Below, piece after piece: positions 25,234-33,708 of a DNA stretch of 64,000 nt (position 1 is its first letter; each line of letters begins with the position of its first letter). Location of the stretch: the NCBI RefSeq assembly GCF_025515205.1, contig NZ_JAOPFX010000001.1:1674001-1738000 (forward strand), given 5' to 3'. The notes below the pieces were generated by a model. The model saw only the letters and a list, made by a program, of their open reading frames with translations. It did not search any database and was not told the origin of the DNA. The translations under genes were made by a program, and so were the position numbers. Source of the DNA: Microbacterium fluvii (lineage in GTDB: Bacteria > Actinomycetota > Actinomycetes > Actinomycetales > Microbacteriaceae).

Positions 25234-26859
25234 CTAGCGCCTCCTTCCGAGCATCAGAGCCAGAACCGGCGGTCCCACGATGAGCAGACCGATCAGCGCG
25301 ACGATGAGCAGCACGATCGTGTGGGCGAGGCTCCACCCGACGGGAGCCGGCGCCTCCACCGGAACCGCGGCGACGGCCGAGCACACGCCGGTGTCGGCGT
25401 CGCAGGCGGTGGGGCCGACGAGTCCAGACGTGACACCGGCGACCGAAGCGTCTTCGCCGGCGGCGACCTGGGCGTCGCCGTCACCGGATGCCGCAGCATC
25501 CGCCGCGGTCTGCGCGGTGTCGACGTCGGAGCCGGTCGTCGATCCACCGGAGCCCGACGACGCCGTCGTGCCGCCTCCGGCACCCGCTGCCGCGCCGCCC
25601 GTCCCCTGCGTGCACTGCGTCACGCCCTTCTTGTCGCACTCAGAGGGCATGGCGGCCTTCTTCGCGAGCGTGTTGGTGCCGTCGGAGGAGAACGTGGGGT
25701 TGTTGCACTTCTTGATGTCGACCTTGACGCTGCCGGCGCCCGGAATCCGCTCCACCTGTGCGAGCCCCGCCTTGACGAGGTTGATCGGCAGCGGCGAGTA
25801 CCCCAGCACCTCGGCCTGCTGCTGCCCCTCGCACAGGAAGTACGAGGCGAACGCGGCCAGCGTCTGGCCCTTGTCGGTCGTGAACGACCCCTGCGCCTGG
25901 GTGGGGACGATCATGTAGGAGTAGCTCGACAGCGGGTAGGACCGAGGGTCGGTCGAGCGGTAGACGCCCTCGAGCTTCTGTGTGAGGTACTGCGCAGACC
26001 CCTCGTCCTGGTTGATCTTCGCGCCGAGCAGTCCGACGGCGACGTTCGACGCCGTCGGCTCCACGTAGTATCCGGCCGCATTGAGCACCTTCGCCACGGG
26101 GAACCCCGTCTTGAGCGCGTAGGAGTACTCGACGTACGTGATCGTGCCCTCGTTCGCCAGCTGCGCGACGTAGCCCGACACGCCCTGCGAGTTGGGTTGG
26201 GCGACGAAGCCGGCCCCGGCGAGCACGGGGAAGTTCGAGGTCTGCCCGCACGGCGTCGAGCGCCCCGCCCTCTTGCAGTACGCATCCCAGGCCTTCTGGT
26301 GCTCGGTGGCCATCCACAGCGTGAACTGGGCGGTCGATCCCGACCCGTCCGACCGCACGACGGGCACGATCTTGCGCTTGGGCAGCGTCAGCCCCGGGTT
26401 GTCGGCGGCGATGCGCTTGTCGTTCCACTGCGTGATCTCGCCTGTGAAGATCAGGGTGAGCACGTCGCCCGACAGTCGGAGGTTGGTGATGCGCTTGCCG
26501 CCGGAGGTGAGGTTGTACATGAACGACGTGCCGCCGGCGACGATCGGCATGTACGCGAAGCCGCGGGAGGGAAGGGCCTCCACGATGCCGTTGTCCTTCA
26601 GCCCGTACGGCGTCTCGGACACCGCGAAGTCGACCGTGCCCGCCTTGAACTGATTGCGTCCGTCGCTCGACCCTGTCGAGGCGTAGTTGACCCGCATCCC
26701 GTACTGCTGCACGTTGCGGCGCCACTGGTCGACCGCGTTCGACGACCACGACGACCCCGCACCGTTGATGGGGACGTAGTCGGCCGCCGCGGCCGGGGTG
26801 GCGGGAGCCGCGATCAGCCCCACCAGAAGCAGCGCGAAGAAGGCGCTCAGTCGTCGCAT
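25234..26859 (-). CDS. pstS: Phosphate-binding protein PstS, C-terminally membrane anchored
   Basis: A 541-residue PstS. The signal peptide ends near residue 26 with no Cys, so it is not a lipoprotein. The binding fold shows INGAGSSWSS, NYASTGSSDGRNQF, VDFAVSETP and RSDGSGSTAQFT (169-180), all phosphate-contact regions. After residue about 415 come a Gly/Ser/Thr-rich linker and an Ala/Asp-rich stretch, then a final hydrophobic helix (WSLAHTIVLLIVALIGLLIV) with RRR end. Anchoring at the C-terminus instead of by a lipid is unusual for PstS. Its start overlaps the pstA stop by 13 bp. Confidence 0.92.
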   Translation of the reverse strand: MRRLSAFFALLLVGLIAAPATPAAAADYVPINGAGSSWSSNAVDQWRRNVQQYGMRVNYASTGSSDGRNQFKAGTVDFAVSETPYGLKDNGIVEALPSRGFAYMPIVAGGTSFMYNLTSGGKRITNLRLSGDVLTLIFTGEITQWNDKRIAADNPGLTLPKRKIVPVVRSDGSGSTAQFTLWMATEHQKAWDAYCKRAGRSTPCGQTSNFPVLAGAGFVAQPNSQGVSGYVAQLANEGTITYVEYSYALKTGFPVAKVLNAAGYYVEPTASNVAVGLLGAKINQDEGSAQYLTQKLEGVYRSTDPRSYPLSSYSYMIVPTQAQGSFTTDKGQTLAAFASYFLCEGQQQAEVLGYSPLPINLVKAGLAQVERIPGAGSVKVDIKKCNNPTFSSDGTNTLAKKAAMPSECDKKGVTQCTQGTGGAAAGAGGGTTASSGSGGSTTGSDVDTAQTAADAAASGDGDAQVAAGEDASVAGVTSGLVGPTACDADTGVCSAVAAVPVEAPAPVGWSLAHTIVLLIVALIGLLIVGPPVLALMLGRRR

Positions 26860-28283
26860 GGTCGGTCGTCCTCGGTTCGGGGTGAGAATGCTCGGTCCAG
26901 TTCGGCGATCTCGGGGCTGCCGGCGCTGGCCGGGTCGTCGAGGGGAAGTGTGCGATAGCCCGCGAGCAGCCGATCGCTGAGCGCGAGCAGCCGAAGGTGC
27001 CCTGCGCGCGCACGGTCGGCGAGCCACGCGCCGGCGGGCGCCGCGCTGCGCGCGAGCAGTCTCCGCAGCGGCGCCAACGCGTCGTGCACGCGCCGGGGCA
27101 CCGCGCCGATCGCACGTCGTGCACGCGCCCAGCGGGCAGCCCGACGTGCGCGCGCAGCGACATCGTCGCGACCGATCATCCTGGCGACCACGAAGAGGAT
27201 CAGCACCAGCAGCATGAGCACCGCGGCCGTGCCGAACCCGCGGGCGACCATCGAGGGCTCGGGCGACTTGACGAACTCGAACACGGCGAGGGGCAGCGAG
27301 ACCATCGGGTCGGCGGTGGGATCGAGATTCAGCGCCGCCGTGAAGCCGCTCGTCAGCAGCACGGGGCTCGTCTCGCCGATGCCGCGCGCCGTCGCGAGGA
27401 TCACGGCGGTGGTGAGCCCCGACTTGGCCGTGGGCAGCGTGACGTGCCACACCGTGTGCCACTGACCCGCCCCGAGCCCGATGGAGGCCTCCTTGAGGGT
27501 CGCCGGAACCAGTCTGAGCACGACGTCGGCCGAGCGGATCATGATCGGCAGCATCATGACGCTGATCGCCAGGGCCGCAGCGAGCCCCGATTTCTGCACG
27601 CCGAGCACGAGGATGAACGACGCATAGACGAACAGTCCCGCCACGATCGAGGGCAGCGCGGTCATCGACTCGACGATCGTGCGCACGAACCGCGAGAACC
27701 GCCCAGGCACCTCGGTGAGGAACAGCGCCGTGGTCAGCCCCAGCGGGATGGTGATCACCAGCGCGATCGAGATCTGGATGAGGGTGCCCGCGATCGCGTG
27801 GACGATGCCGCCCGCGGAGAGCGGATCGAGCGGACCCGCCAGCGACATGTCCTCGACATAGAAGTTGGAGTACGTCAGCGCTTCGGCGCCGCGCGCGAGG
27901 GTGAAGCCCACGACGAAGACGAGAGTGGCCAGCACCGTGAAGGCGAGGCTGTGGATGACGACCGCGATCAGCCGGTCGGCGACCACCGGCCCCGGCTCGT
28001 CGAGCGCGACGATCAGCACATAGGCGGCCACGAAGAGCACATAGGCGATCGCCGCGAACGCGATCGGCCCCTCCAGCGGCGCGATCATGAACAGGAACAC
28101 CGTCAGCGAGACCGCCGACATCGCCGCTCCACCGATCGCGAGCAGGTCGGCGGCGCGTACTCCCCCGGTCTGCCGGCGCGGCGGATCGGATGCCGGAGCG
28201 CGGGCGGGCAGCACCGTGCGGGGTTCCGATACCGGAGCGCCGGTGCCGGCGGGCGCTCGGAGCGCGTCGTCGACGACCGTCAT
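26847..28283 (-). CDS. pstA: Phosphate ABC transporter permease PstA with extensions
   Basis: Inner-membrane permease. The EAA loop reads KEASIGLGAGQWHTVWHVTLP and is followed by ARGIGETSPVLLT, typical of PstA. At 478 residues it is well above the usual 280-310: an N-terminal region of about 110 residues with two or three extra helices, and a C-terminal cytoplasmic tail of about 105 residues rich in Arg and Ala. Start 28283 overlaps the pstC stop (TGATG); its own stop lies inside pstS. Confidence 0.94.
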   Translation of the reverse strand: MTVVDDALRAPAGTGAPVSEPRTVLPARAPASDPPRRQTGGVRAADLLAIGGAAMSAVSLTVFLFMIAPLEGPIAFAAIAYVLFVAAYVLIVALDEPGPVVADRLIAVVIHSLAFTVLATLVFVVGFTLARGAEALTYSNFYVEDMSLAGPLDPLSAGGIVHAIAGTLIQISIALVITIPLGLTTALFLTEVPGRFSRFVRTIVESMTALPSIVAGLFVYASFILVLGVQKSGLAAALAISVMMLPIMIRSADVVLRLVPATLKEASIGLGAGQWHTVWHVTLPTAKSGLTTAVILATARGIGETSPVLLTSGFTAALNLDPTADPMVSLPLAVFEFVKSPEPSMVARGFGTAAVLMLLVLILFVVARMIGRDDVAARARRAARWARARRAIGAVPRRVHDALAPLRRLLARSAAPAGAWLADRARAGHLRLLALSDRLLAGYRTLPLDDPASAGSPEIAELDRAFSPRTEDDRPCDD

Positions 28284-29254
28284 CAGCTGCTGGCCCCCGA
28301 ACGCGAACGCGCCACGATCGCGGATGCTCCGAAGTTGACCACCAGGGTGAGCCCGAACAGCGCAAGGCCCGCCGCCATCAGCGCCGACATGCCGAAGGGG
28401 CTGGCCTCGCCGTAGCGGAGCGCGATGAGACTCGACACCGAGCTGGTGCCGTTCTTGAGGATGAACGGCTGGATCGCGAAGACCGGCGAGATGATCATGT
28501 ACACCGCGATCGTCTCGCCCAGCGCGCGGCCGAGTCCGAGCATGGTGCCGCCGATCATCCCGCCGCGCCCGTAGGGCAGCACGACTCGTCGGATCATGCC
28601 CCAGCGGGTCGCTCCGAGCGCGAACGCGCCCTCCCGTTCGCCGATCGGCGCCTGGGAGAACACCTCGCGCATGATCGAGGTGACGATGGGGGTGATCATG
28701 AGAGCCACCACGATCCCCGCGATGAAGGTGGAGCTCGTGAAGATCGTGGTGGTCGCCAGCGGATCGGACGGGTCGTACTCGTCGACGCGGAAGAGCGGGA
28801 TCCAGCCGAGGGTGACGGCGATCCAGCGTGCGACGGGGGTGATGGCCGCCTGCAGGAAGAAGAAGCCCCACAGCCCGTACACGACGCTCGGGATGGCCGC
28901 CATCAGATCCACGAGCGCGATCAACGTGGCGCGCAGCCGACGCGGAGCGTACTCCGAGATGAACAGGGCCATCGAGGTGGCCAACGGCACGGCGACAGTG
29001 ATCGCGACGAGCGCGATCAGGATCGTGCCGACCAGCACCGCGGCGATGCCGAAGGTGCCGGAGTCGGGCTCCCAGCGCTGCTCCGTCAGGAACGACGGCC
29101 CCGCGGCGGCGAGCGCCTCTCCTGCGCGCACCGCGAGGAATGCCCCGACCGCGCCCATCGTGACCAGAACGAGAACGCCGCCGGTCCCGGCGACGCCGCG
29201 GAACACCGTATCGACGGGCGCGCGCAGGGTCGTGAGTGTGCGCGGAGAATCCAC
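28283..29254 (-). CDS. pstC: Phosphate ABC transporter permease PstC
   Basis: Permease partner of PstA, 323 residues with six predicted helices. The EAA loop (EREGAFALGATRWGMIRRVV) and RALGETIAVYM are characteristic. Two GTG codons are possible (29260 and 29254); the second is preferred because AAGGA lies seven bases before it. First gene of the locus; PhoP-box-like repeats lie at 29366-29383. Confidence 0.94.
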   Translation of the reverse strand: MDSPRTLTTLRAPVDTVFRGVAGTGGVLVLVTMGAVGAFLAVRAGEALAAAGPSFLTEQRWEPDSGTFGIAAVLVGTILIALVAITVAVPLATSMALFISEYAPRRLRATLIALVDLMAAIPSVVYGLWGFFFLQAAITPVARWIAVTLGWIPLFRVDEYDPSDPLATTTIFTSSTFIAGIVVALMITPIVTSIMREVFSQAPIGEREGAFALGATRWGMIRRVVLPYGRGGMIGGTMLGLGRALGETIAVYMIISPVFAIQPFILKNGTSSVSSLIALRYGEASPFGMSALMAAGLALFGLTLVVNFGASAIVARSRSGASS

Positions 29255-29510
29255 TGACACGTCCTTCGGGTCGACGAGTGCGCTGCAGCTCCGACTCGGG
29301 TCGGCCGGAGCGAGATGACCGTGACAGCGCAGGATGACGCGGCACATGCATTCGCATGTCGTGTCGGTGAACTCTCCGTTGACGGACGATGCCGCCGCTC
29401 CCGCCGACCTGCGCAGACCGGCTTCGTGCCCGCGCAGGCAAGGCGCGTAGGCTGATCAGGTTGCGGCAGCATCCCCGCCGCACTCAGACTCACCCCACGG
29501 GAGCAAAGCA
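29255..29510. other. Divergent regulatory gap between pstC and pepN
   Basis: No gene. It holds the PhoP-box-like repeats, a CATGC/GCATG inverted repeat at about 29345-29358, and a TAGGCT -10 (29448-29453) that would give pepN a leader of about 50 nt. Confidence 0.6.
29366..29383 (-). promoter_or_regulatory. PhoP-box-like repeats upstream of pstC
   Basis: Minus strand has GTCAACG (29383-29377) and, 11 bases on, GTTCACC (29372-29366). The second is an exact match to the actinobacterial PhoP core; the first is weak. Confidence 0.5.
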
Positions 29511-32054
29511 GTGCCTGGAGAGAACCTCACCCGCATCGAGGCGCAGGAGCGCCGCGCGATCGTCTCGACCGACTCCTACGAGGTCACCCTCGACCTCACC
29601 ACGGGGCCCGAGACCTTCCGCTCGCGCACCGTCGTCCGGTTCACCGCGACCGAGGGCGCGTCGACCTTCATCGACCTCATCGCCCGCACCGTGCACGAGA
29701 TCACCCTCAACGGGCGTGCGGTCGACCCGAGCGCGGCCTTCGCCGACTCGCGCATCGCGCTCGACGGGCTGGCTCAGAGCAACGAGCTCGTCGTCGACGC
29801 CGACTGCCTCTACACGAACACCGGCGAGGGCCTGCACCGCTTCGTCGACCCCGTCGACGGCGAGGTCTACCTCTATTCGCAGTTCGAGGTGCCCGACTCC
29901 CGACGCATGTTCGCCGTGTTCGAGCAGCCCGATCTCAAGGCCACGTTCCGGTTCACCGTGACCGCGCCCGCCGCCTGGAAGGTCGTCTCGAACTCGCCGA
30001 CGCCCCAGCCCGCCATCGACGGCGACAGCGGCACCTGGGAGTTCGAGCCCACCCCGGTCATCTCGTCGTACATCACGGCCCTCATCGCCGGTCCCTACGA
30101 GGCCACCTTCTCTGAGCTCACCAGCGCCTCGGGTCGTGTGATCCCCCTCGGCGTCTACGCCCGCAAGAGCCTGTGGCCGTTCATGGACGCGGACTACGTC
30201 TTCGACAAGACCCGCGAGGGCTTCGCCTACTACGAGGAGAAGTTCGACTACCCCTACCCCTTCGCCAAGTACGACCAGCTGTTCGTGCCGGAGTTCAACG
30301 CGGGCGCGATGGAGAACGCGGGCGCGGTGACCTTCACCGAGACCTACGTCTTCCGCAGCAAGGTGACCGACGCCGTCAAGGAGCGGCGCGTCGTCACGAT
30401 CCTGCACGAGCTGGCCCACATGTGGTTCGGCGACCTCGTCACCATGAAGTGGTGGAACGACCTGTGGCTCAACGAGTCGTTCGCCGAGTGGGCGTCGACG
30501 ATCGCCACCGCCGAGGCGACCGAGTGGACCGAGGCGTGGACGACCTTCAACGCGATGGAGAAGACCTGGGCCTACCGTCAGGACCAGCTGCCGTCGACCC
30601 ACCCCGTCGTCGCGACGATCGACGACCTCGAAGACGTGCAGGTCAACTTCGACGGCATCACCTATGCCAAGGGCGGCTCGGTGCTCAAGCAGCTGGCGGC
30701 GTGGGTCGGCATCGAGGAGTTCTTCGCCGGGGTCTCGGCCTACTTCAAGAAGCACGAGTACTCGAACACCGAGCTCGTCGATCTGCTGCGCGAACTCGAG
30801 ACGACGAGCGGTCGCGACCTGAGCGGCTGGTCGAAGAAGTGGCTCGAGACGGCGGGCGTGAACACCCTCGCCCCGGCCATCACGACCGACGCGAACGGCG
30901 TCATCACGCGCTTCGCCGTCGTGCAGACGGCCCCAGCCGACTACCCGACGATCCGCCCGCACCGTCTCGGCATCGGCTTCTACGACCTGCAGGGCGACGC
31001 GCTCGTGCGCACGCACCACATCGAGCTCGACGTCGACGGCGACCTCACCGAGGTCGCCGAGCTCAAGGGCCGACGCCAGCCCGACCTGGTGCTGCTCAAC
31101 GACGACGACCTCGCGTACGCCAAGATCCGCCTCGACGACCGGTCGCTGGCCACCGCCGGCGCACACCTCGCGAAGATCTCCGACCCGCTGGCACGGTCGC
31201 TCGTGTGGGGCGCCGCGTGGGACCAGACGCGGGATGCCGAATCCGCCGCATCCGACTACGTCGATCTCGTGCTGCAGAACATCGGCTCCGAGACCGAGTC
31301 GACGACGGTGCGCACGACGCTCGCGCAGCTGCAGCTCGCCGCCAACTCGTACGTCGTCGCCGACAGGCGCGACGCGACGCGCGAGAAGGTCGCCGACGGT
31401 CTGTGGGCGCTCGCGCAGCAGGCTGCGGCCGGCAGCGACAGCCAGCTGCAGTTCGTGACGGCCTTCGCATCGGCCGCAGCCACCCCCGCGCACTGGGAGA
31501 CCGTGCGCAAGGTGCGTGACGGCGAGATCGCGTTCGACGGCTTGGCGATCGACACCGACCTGTCATGGCAGCTGCTGGTCTCGCTCGCCGCCGGCGGCGC
31601 AGTCACCGCCGAGCAGATCGATGCCGCGCTCGAGGCCGACAACACCGCCAAGGGCGGCGAGTTCGCCGCGCAGGCCAAGGCCGCCCTTCCGACGGCAGAG
31701 GCCAAGCAGGCTGCCTGGTCGTCGCTCATCGACAGCGACGACCTGCCCAACACCATCGTGCGCTCGGCCGCGCTCGGGTTCACCCACCCCGCCGGCCGCG
31801 ATCTGCTCGGCGAGTTCGTGCAGCCCTACTTCGACATGCTGCTGCCGGTGTGGGACTCGCGCACGTACAAGATCGCCGAATACCTGATCGCGGGACTCTA
31901 CCCGGCGGCTCTGGCCAGCCGCGAGCTGCGCACGGCGACCCGCGAATGGCTGGGCGCCCACACCGGGGCCCCTGCGGCCCTGCGACGCCTCGTCAACGAG
32001 AACCTCGCCGGTGTCGAGCGGGCACTCGCGGTGCAGGAGCGCGACGCCCAGTGA
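29511..32054 (+). CDS. pepN: Aminopeptidase N (M1 family)
   Basis: Cytosolic zinc aminopeptidase of 847 residues, the size of Streptomyces PepN. The substrate-anchoring motif is GAMENAGAVTF; the zinc site is HELAHMWFGD (His299) with NESFAEW supplying the third ligand. A C-terminal ERAP1-like helical domain follows. The GTG start at 29511 has GGGAG about seven bases upstream. Monocistronic by position, ending in a hairpin. Confidence 0.96.
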   Translation: MPGENLTRIEAQERRAIVSTDSYEVTLDLTTGPETFRSRTVVRFTATEGASTFIDLIARTVHEITLNGRAVDPSAAFADSRIALDGLAQSNELVVDADCLYTNTGEGLHRFVDPVDGEVYLYSQFEVPDSRRMFAVFEQPDLKATFRFTVTAPAAWKVVSNSPTPQPAIDGDSGTWEFEPTPVISSYITALIAGPYEATFSELTSASGRVIPLGVYARKSLWPFMDADYVFDKTREGFAYYEEKFDYPYPFAKYDQLFVPEFNAGAMENAGAVTFTETYVFRSKVTDAVKERRVVTILHELAHMWFGDLVTMKWWNDLWLNESFAEWASTIATAEATEWTEAWTTFNAMEKTWAYRQDQLPSTHPVVATIDDLEDVQVNFDGITYAKGGSVLKQLAAWVGIEEFFAGVSAYFKKHEYSNTELVDLLRELETTSGRDLSGWSKKWLETAGVNTLAPAITTDANGVITRFAVVQTAPADYPTIRPHRLGIGFYDLQGDALVRTHHIELDVDGDLTEVAELKGRRQPDLVLLNDDDLAYAKIRLDDRSLATAGAHLAKISDPLARSLVWGAAWDQTRDAESAASDYVDLVLQNIGSETESTTVRTTLAQLQLAANSYVVADRRDATREKVADGLWALAQQAAAGSDSQLQFVTAFASAAATPAHWETVRKVRDGEIAFDGLAIDTDLSWQLLVSLAAGGAVTAEQIDAALEADNTAKGGEFAAQAKAALPTAEAKQAAWSSLIDSDDLPNTIVRSAALGFTHPAGRDLLGEFVQPYFDMLLPVWDSRTYKIAEYLIAGLYPAALASRELRTATREWLGAHTGAPAALRRLVNENLAGVERALAVQERDAQ

Positions 32055-32082
32055 GCCGCCGTCACGCGAACTGATGCACCTC

Positions 32083-32118
32083 CGGCCCCGGCCCCGCTCT
32101 CAGGCGGGACCGGGGCCG
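32083..32118 (+). terminator. Terminator after pepN
   Basis: Nine-bp outer stem (CGGCCCCGG), one mismatch and five inner pairs around a six-base loop, 28 bp after the pepN stop. Confidence 0.75.
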
Positions 32119-32124
32119 CATCGT

Positions 32125-32130
32125 TAGGAT
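32125..32130 (+). promoter_or_regulatory. -10 element (TAGGAT) for leaderless mscS operon
   Basis: Ends seven bases before the ATG at 32138, so the transcript starts at or one base before the start codon. Confidence 0.55.
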
Positions 32131-32137
32131 CGGGACG

Positions 32138-33247
32138 ATGATCTCCCTCGATACCCTCGTGCTCGCCGCCGACGACGCCGACCCCACCTTCTGGGAGAAG
32201 GTCGGCTCGATCGCCTGGACGGTCGGCGGCCGGCTGCTCGCGGTCGCCGTGATCATCGTGAGCGCCTTCGTCGCGGCATGGCTGCTGCGGTTCGTGATCC
32301 GCCGGGTCGTGAACCGCATCGTCTCGGGCGCCAAGAGCAAGGCGAACGTCGACGACACGCAGGCGCTGGAGCGGTCGCCGCTCGCGTCGATGCGCCTCGT
32401 GCAGCGCACCCGCACGCTCGGGTCGATCCTGCAGAACATCGTCAACGTCATCATCGTGATCATCGCGATCGTGCTGATCGTCAATGTGATCGACCAGTCG
32501 ATCCTGGGGTCGTTCGCGCTGCTGTCCGCCGCGATCGGCGCGGGCCTCGGCTTCGGGGCGCAGAACATCGTCAAAGACGTGCTCAACGGCATCTTCATCG
32601 TCGCCGAAGACCAGGTGGGCATCGGCGACGTCGTCGACATGGGGCTGGCGACCGGCATCGTCGAATACGTGAGCGTGCGCATCACCCACGTGCGCGACGT
32701 CAACGGCACGCTCTGGTACGTGCGCAACGGCGAAGTGACCCGCATCGGCAACATGTCGCAGGGCTGGTCGCGCGTCATCGTCGACCTCGCCGTGCCGGTG
32801 GATGCCGACATCTCCGAGGTCGAGCGCGTCATGCTCGAGGCGGCGCTCAGCATCCAGAAAGACCCCAAGTGGCGCACCCGCGTCATCGAGAAGCCGGAGA
32901 TCTGGGGCCTCGAGTCGGTCTCCGGCGATGCCCTCGTCATCCGCGTCGTCATGAAGACGCGCGCAAACGCGAAGGACGACGTCGCCCGCGAACTGCGCAT
33001 GCGCCTCAAGCACGCGATCGACGAGCTCGGCCTGACGCTCCCGGCCCTGAACACCATCACGCTGGCCGGCATCGAGGGCGCCCAGCGGGTGCGCGGCGCC
33101 AATCCGCCCAAGACCAAGCCCACCCCCACGCCCGCCGTCGAGCGGCCGGTATGGAAGCCCAAGAAGACCGGCAAAGCCGCGAACGCCGATCAGGGCGCGG
33201 CCGACGAGGGCGATGCGTCCGGCTCGACGGGGACGGCGAAGCCATGA
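32138..33247 (+). CDS. MscS-family mechanosensitive channel
   Basis: Small-conductance channel of 369 residues releasing solutes on hypo-osmotic shock. An N-terminal helix (about 28-50) and two more (about 95-140) precede the pore-lining stretch SAAIGAGLGFGAQNIVKDVLNGIFI. The beta domain (EDQVGIGDVVDM) and C-terminal alpha/beta domain follow; the last 55 residues are a disordered Pro/Lys tail. It begins a leaderless operon and overlaps the truncated-globin ATG (ATGA). Confidence 0.93.
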   Translation: MISLDTLVLAADDADPTFWEKVGSIAWTVGGRLLAVAVIIVSAFVAAWLLRFVIRRVVNRIVSGAKSKANVDDTQALERSPLASMRLVQRTRTLGSILQNIVNVIIVIIAIVLIVNVIDQSILGSFALLSAAIGAGLGFGAQNIVKDVLNGIFIVAEDQVGIGDVVDMGLATGIVEYVSVRITHVRDVNGTLWYVRNGEVTRIGNMSQGWSRVIVDLAVPVDADISEVERVMLEAALSIQKDPKWRTRVIEKPEIWGLESVSGDALVIRVVMKTRANAKDDVARELRMRLKHAIDELGLTLPALNTITLAGIEGAQRVRGANPPKTKPTPTPAVERPVWKPKKTGKAANADQGAADEGDASGSTGTAKP

Positions 33248-33708
33248 CCGACGAGCCGATCAGCTTCTACGACGAGATCGGCGGCCACGACACCTTCGTA
33301 CGGCTCGTCGACGCGTTCTACCGCGGCGTCGCCGACGACGAGGTGCTGCGCCCGATGTACCCGGAGGAGGACCTCGGGCCGGCGAAGGAGCGCCTCACGC
33401 TGTTCCTCGCGCAGTACTGGGGCGGACCGTCGACCTACAGCGAGCAGCGCGGGCACCCGCGGCTGCGGATGCGGCACGCGCCGTTCCACGTCAACCCCGA
33501 CGCCCGCGACCGCTGGCTGGCCCACATGCGCGTCGCCGTCGACGAGCTCGGCCTGTCGGCGCTGCACGAGGCGACGCTGTGGGATTATCTCCAACGTGCC
33601 GCGTTCGCGATGGTGAACACCTTCGAGCCGACCGGCATCGGTGCCGACGCGCAGGGGCGCGCAGCATCCGGGATCCCCCTCCACCCGACGACGAAGGAGT
33701 CGCCATGA
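33244..33708 (+). CDS. Group II truncated hemoglobin
   Basis: Heme protein of 154 residues in the trHbO group. Segments FYDEIGGHDTFVRLVDAFYRGV, YPEEDLGPAKERLTLFLAQYWGGP and RGHPRLRMRHAPF are diagnostic; the last carries the proximal His. Roles in oxygen or nitric-oxide chemistry are known for relatives. Both ends overlap neighbours by ATGA, so mscS, this gene and the flavoprotein form one operon. Confidence 0.95.
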   Translation: MTDEPISFYDEIGGHDTFVRLVDAFYRGVADDEVLRPMYPEEDLGPAKERLTLFLAQYWGGPSTYSEQRGHPRLRMRHAPFHVNPDARDRWLAHMRVAVDELGLSALHEATLWDYLQRAAFAMVNTFEPTGIGADAQGRAASGIPLHPTTKESP

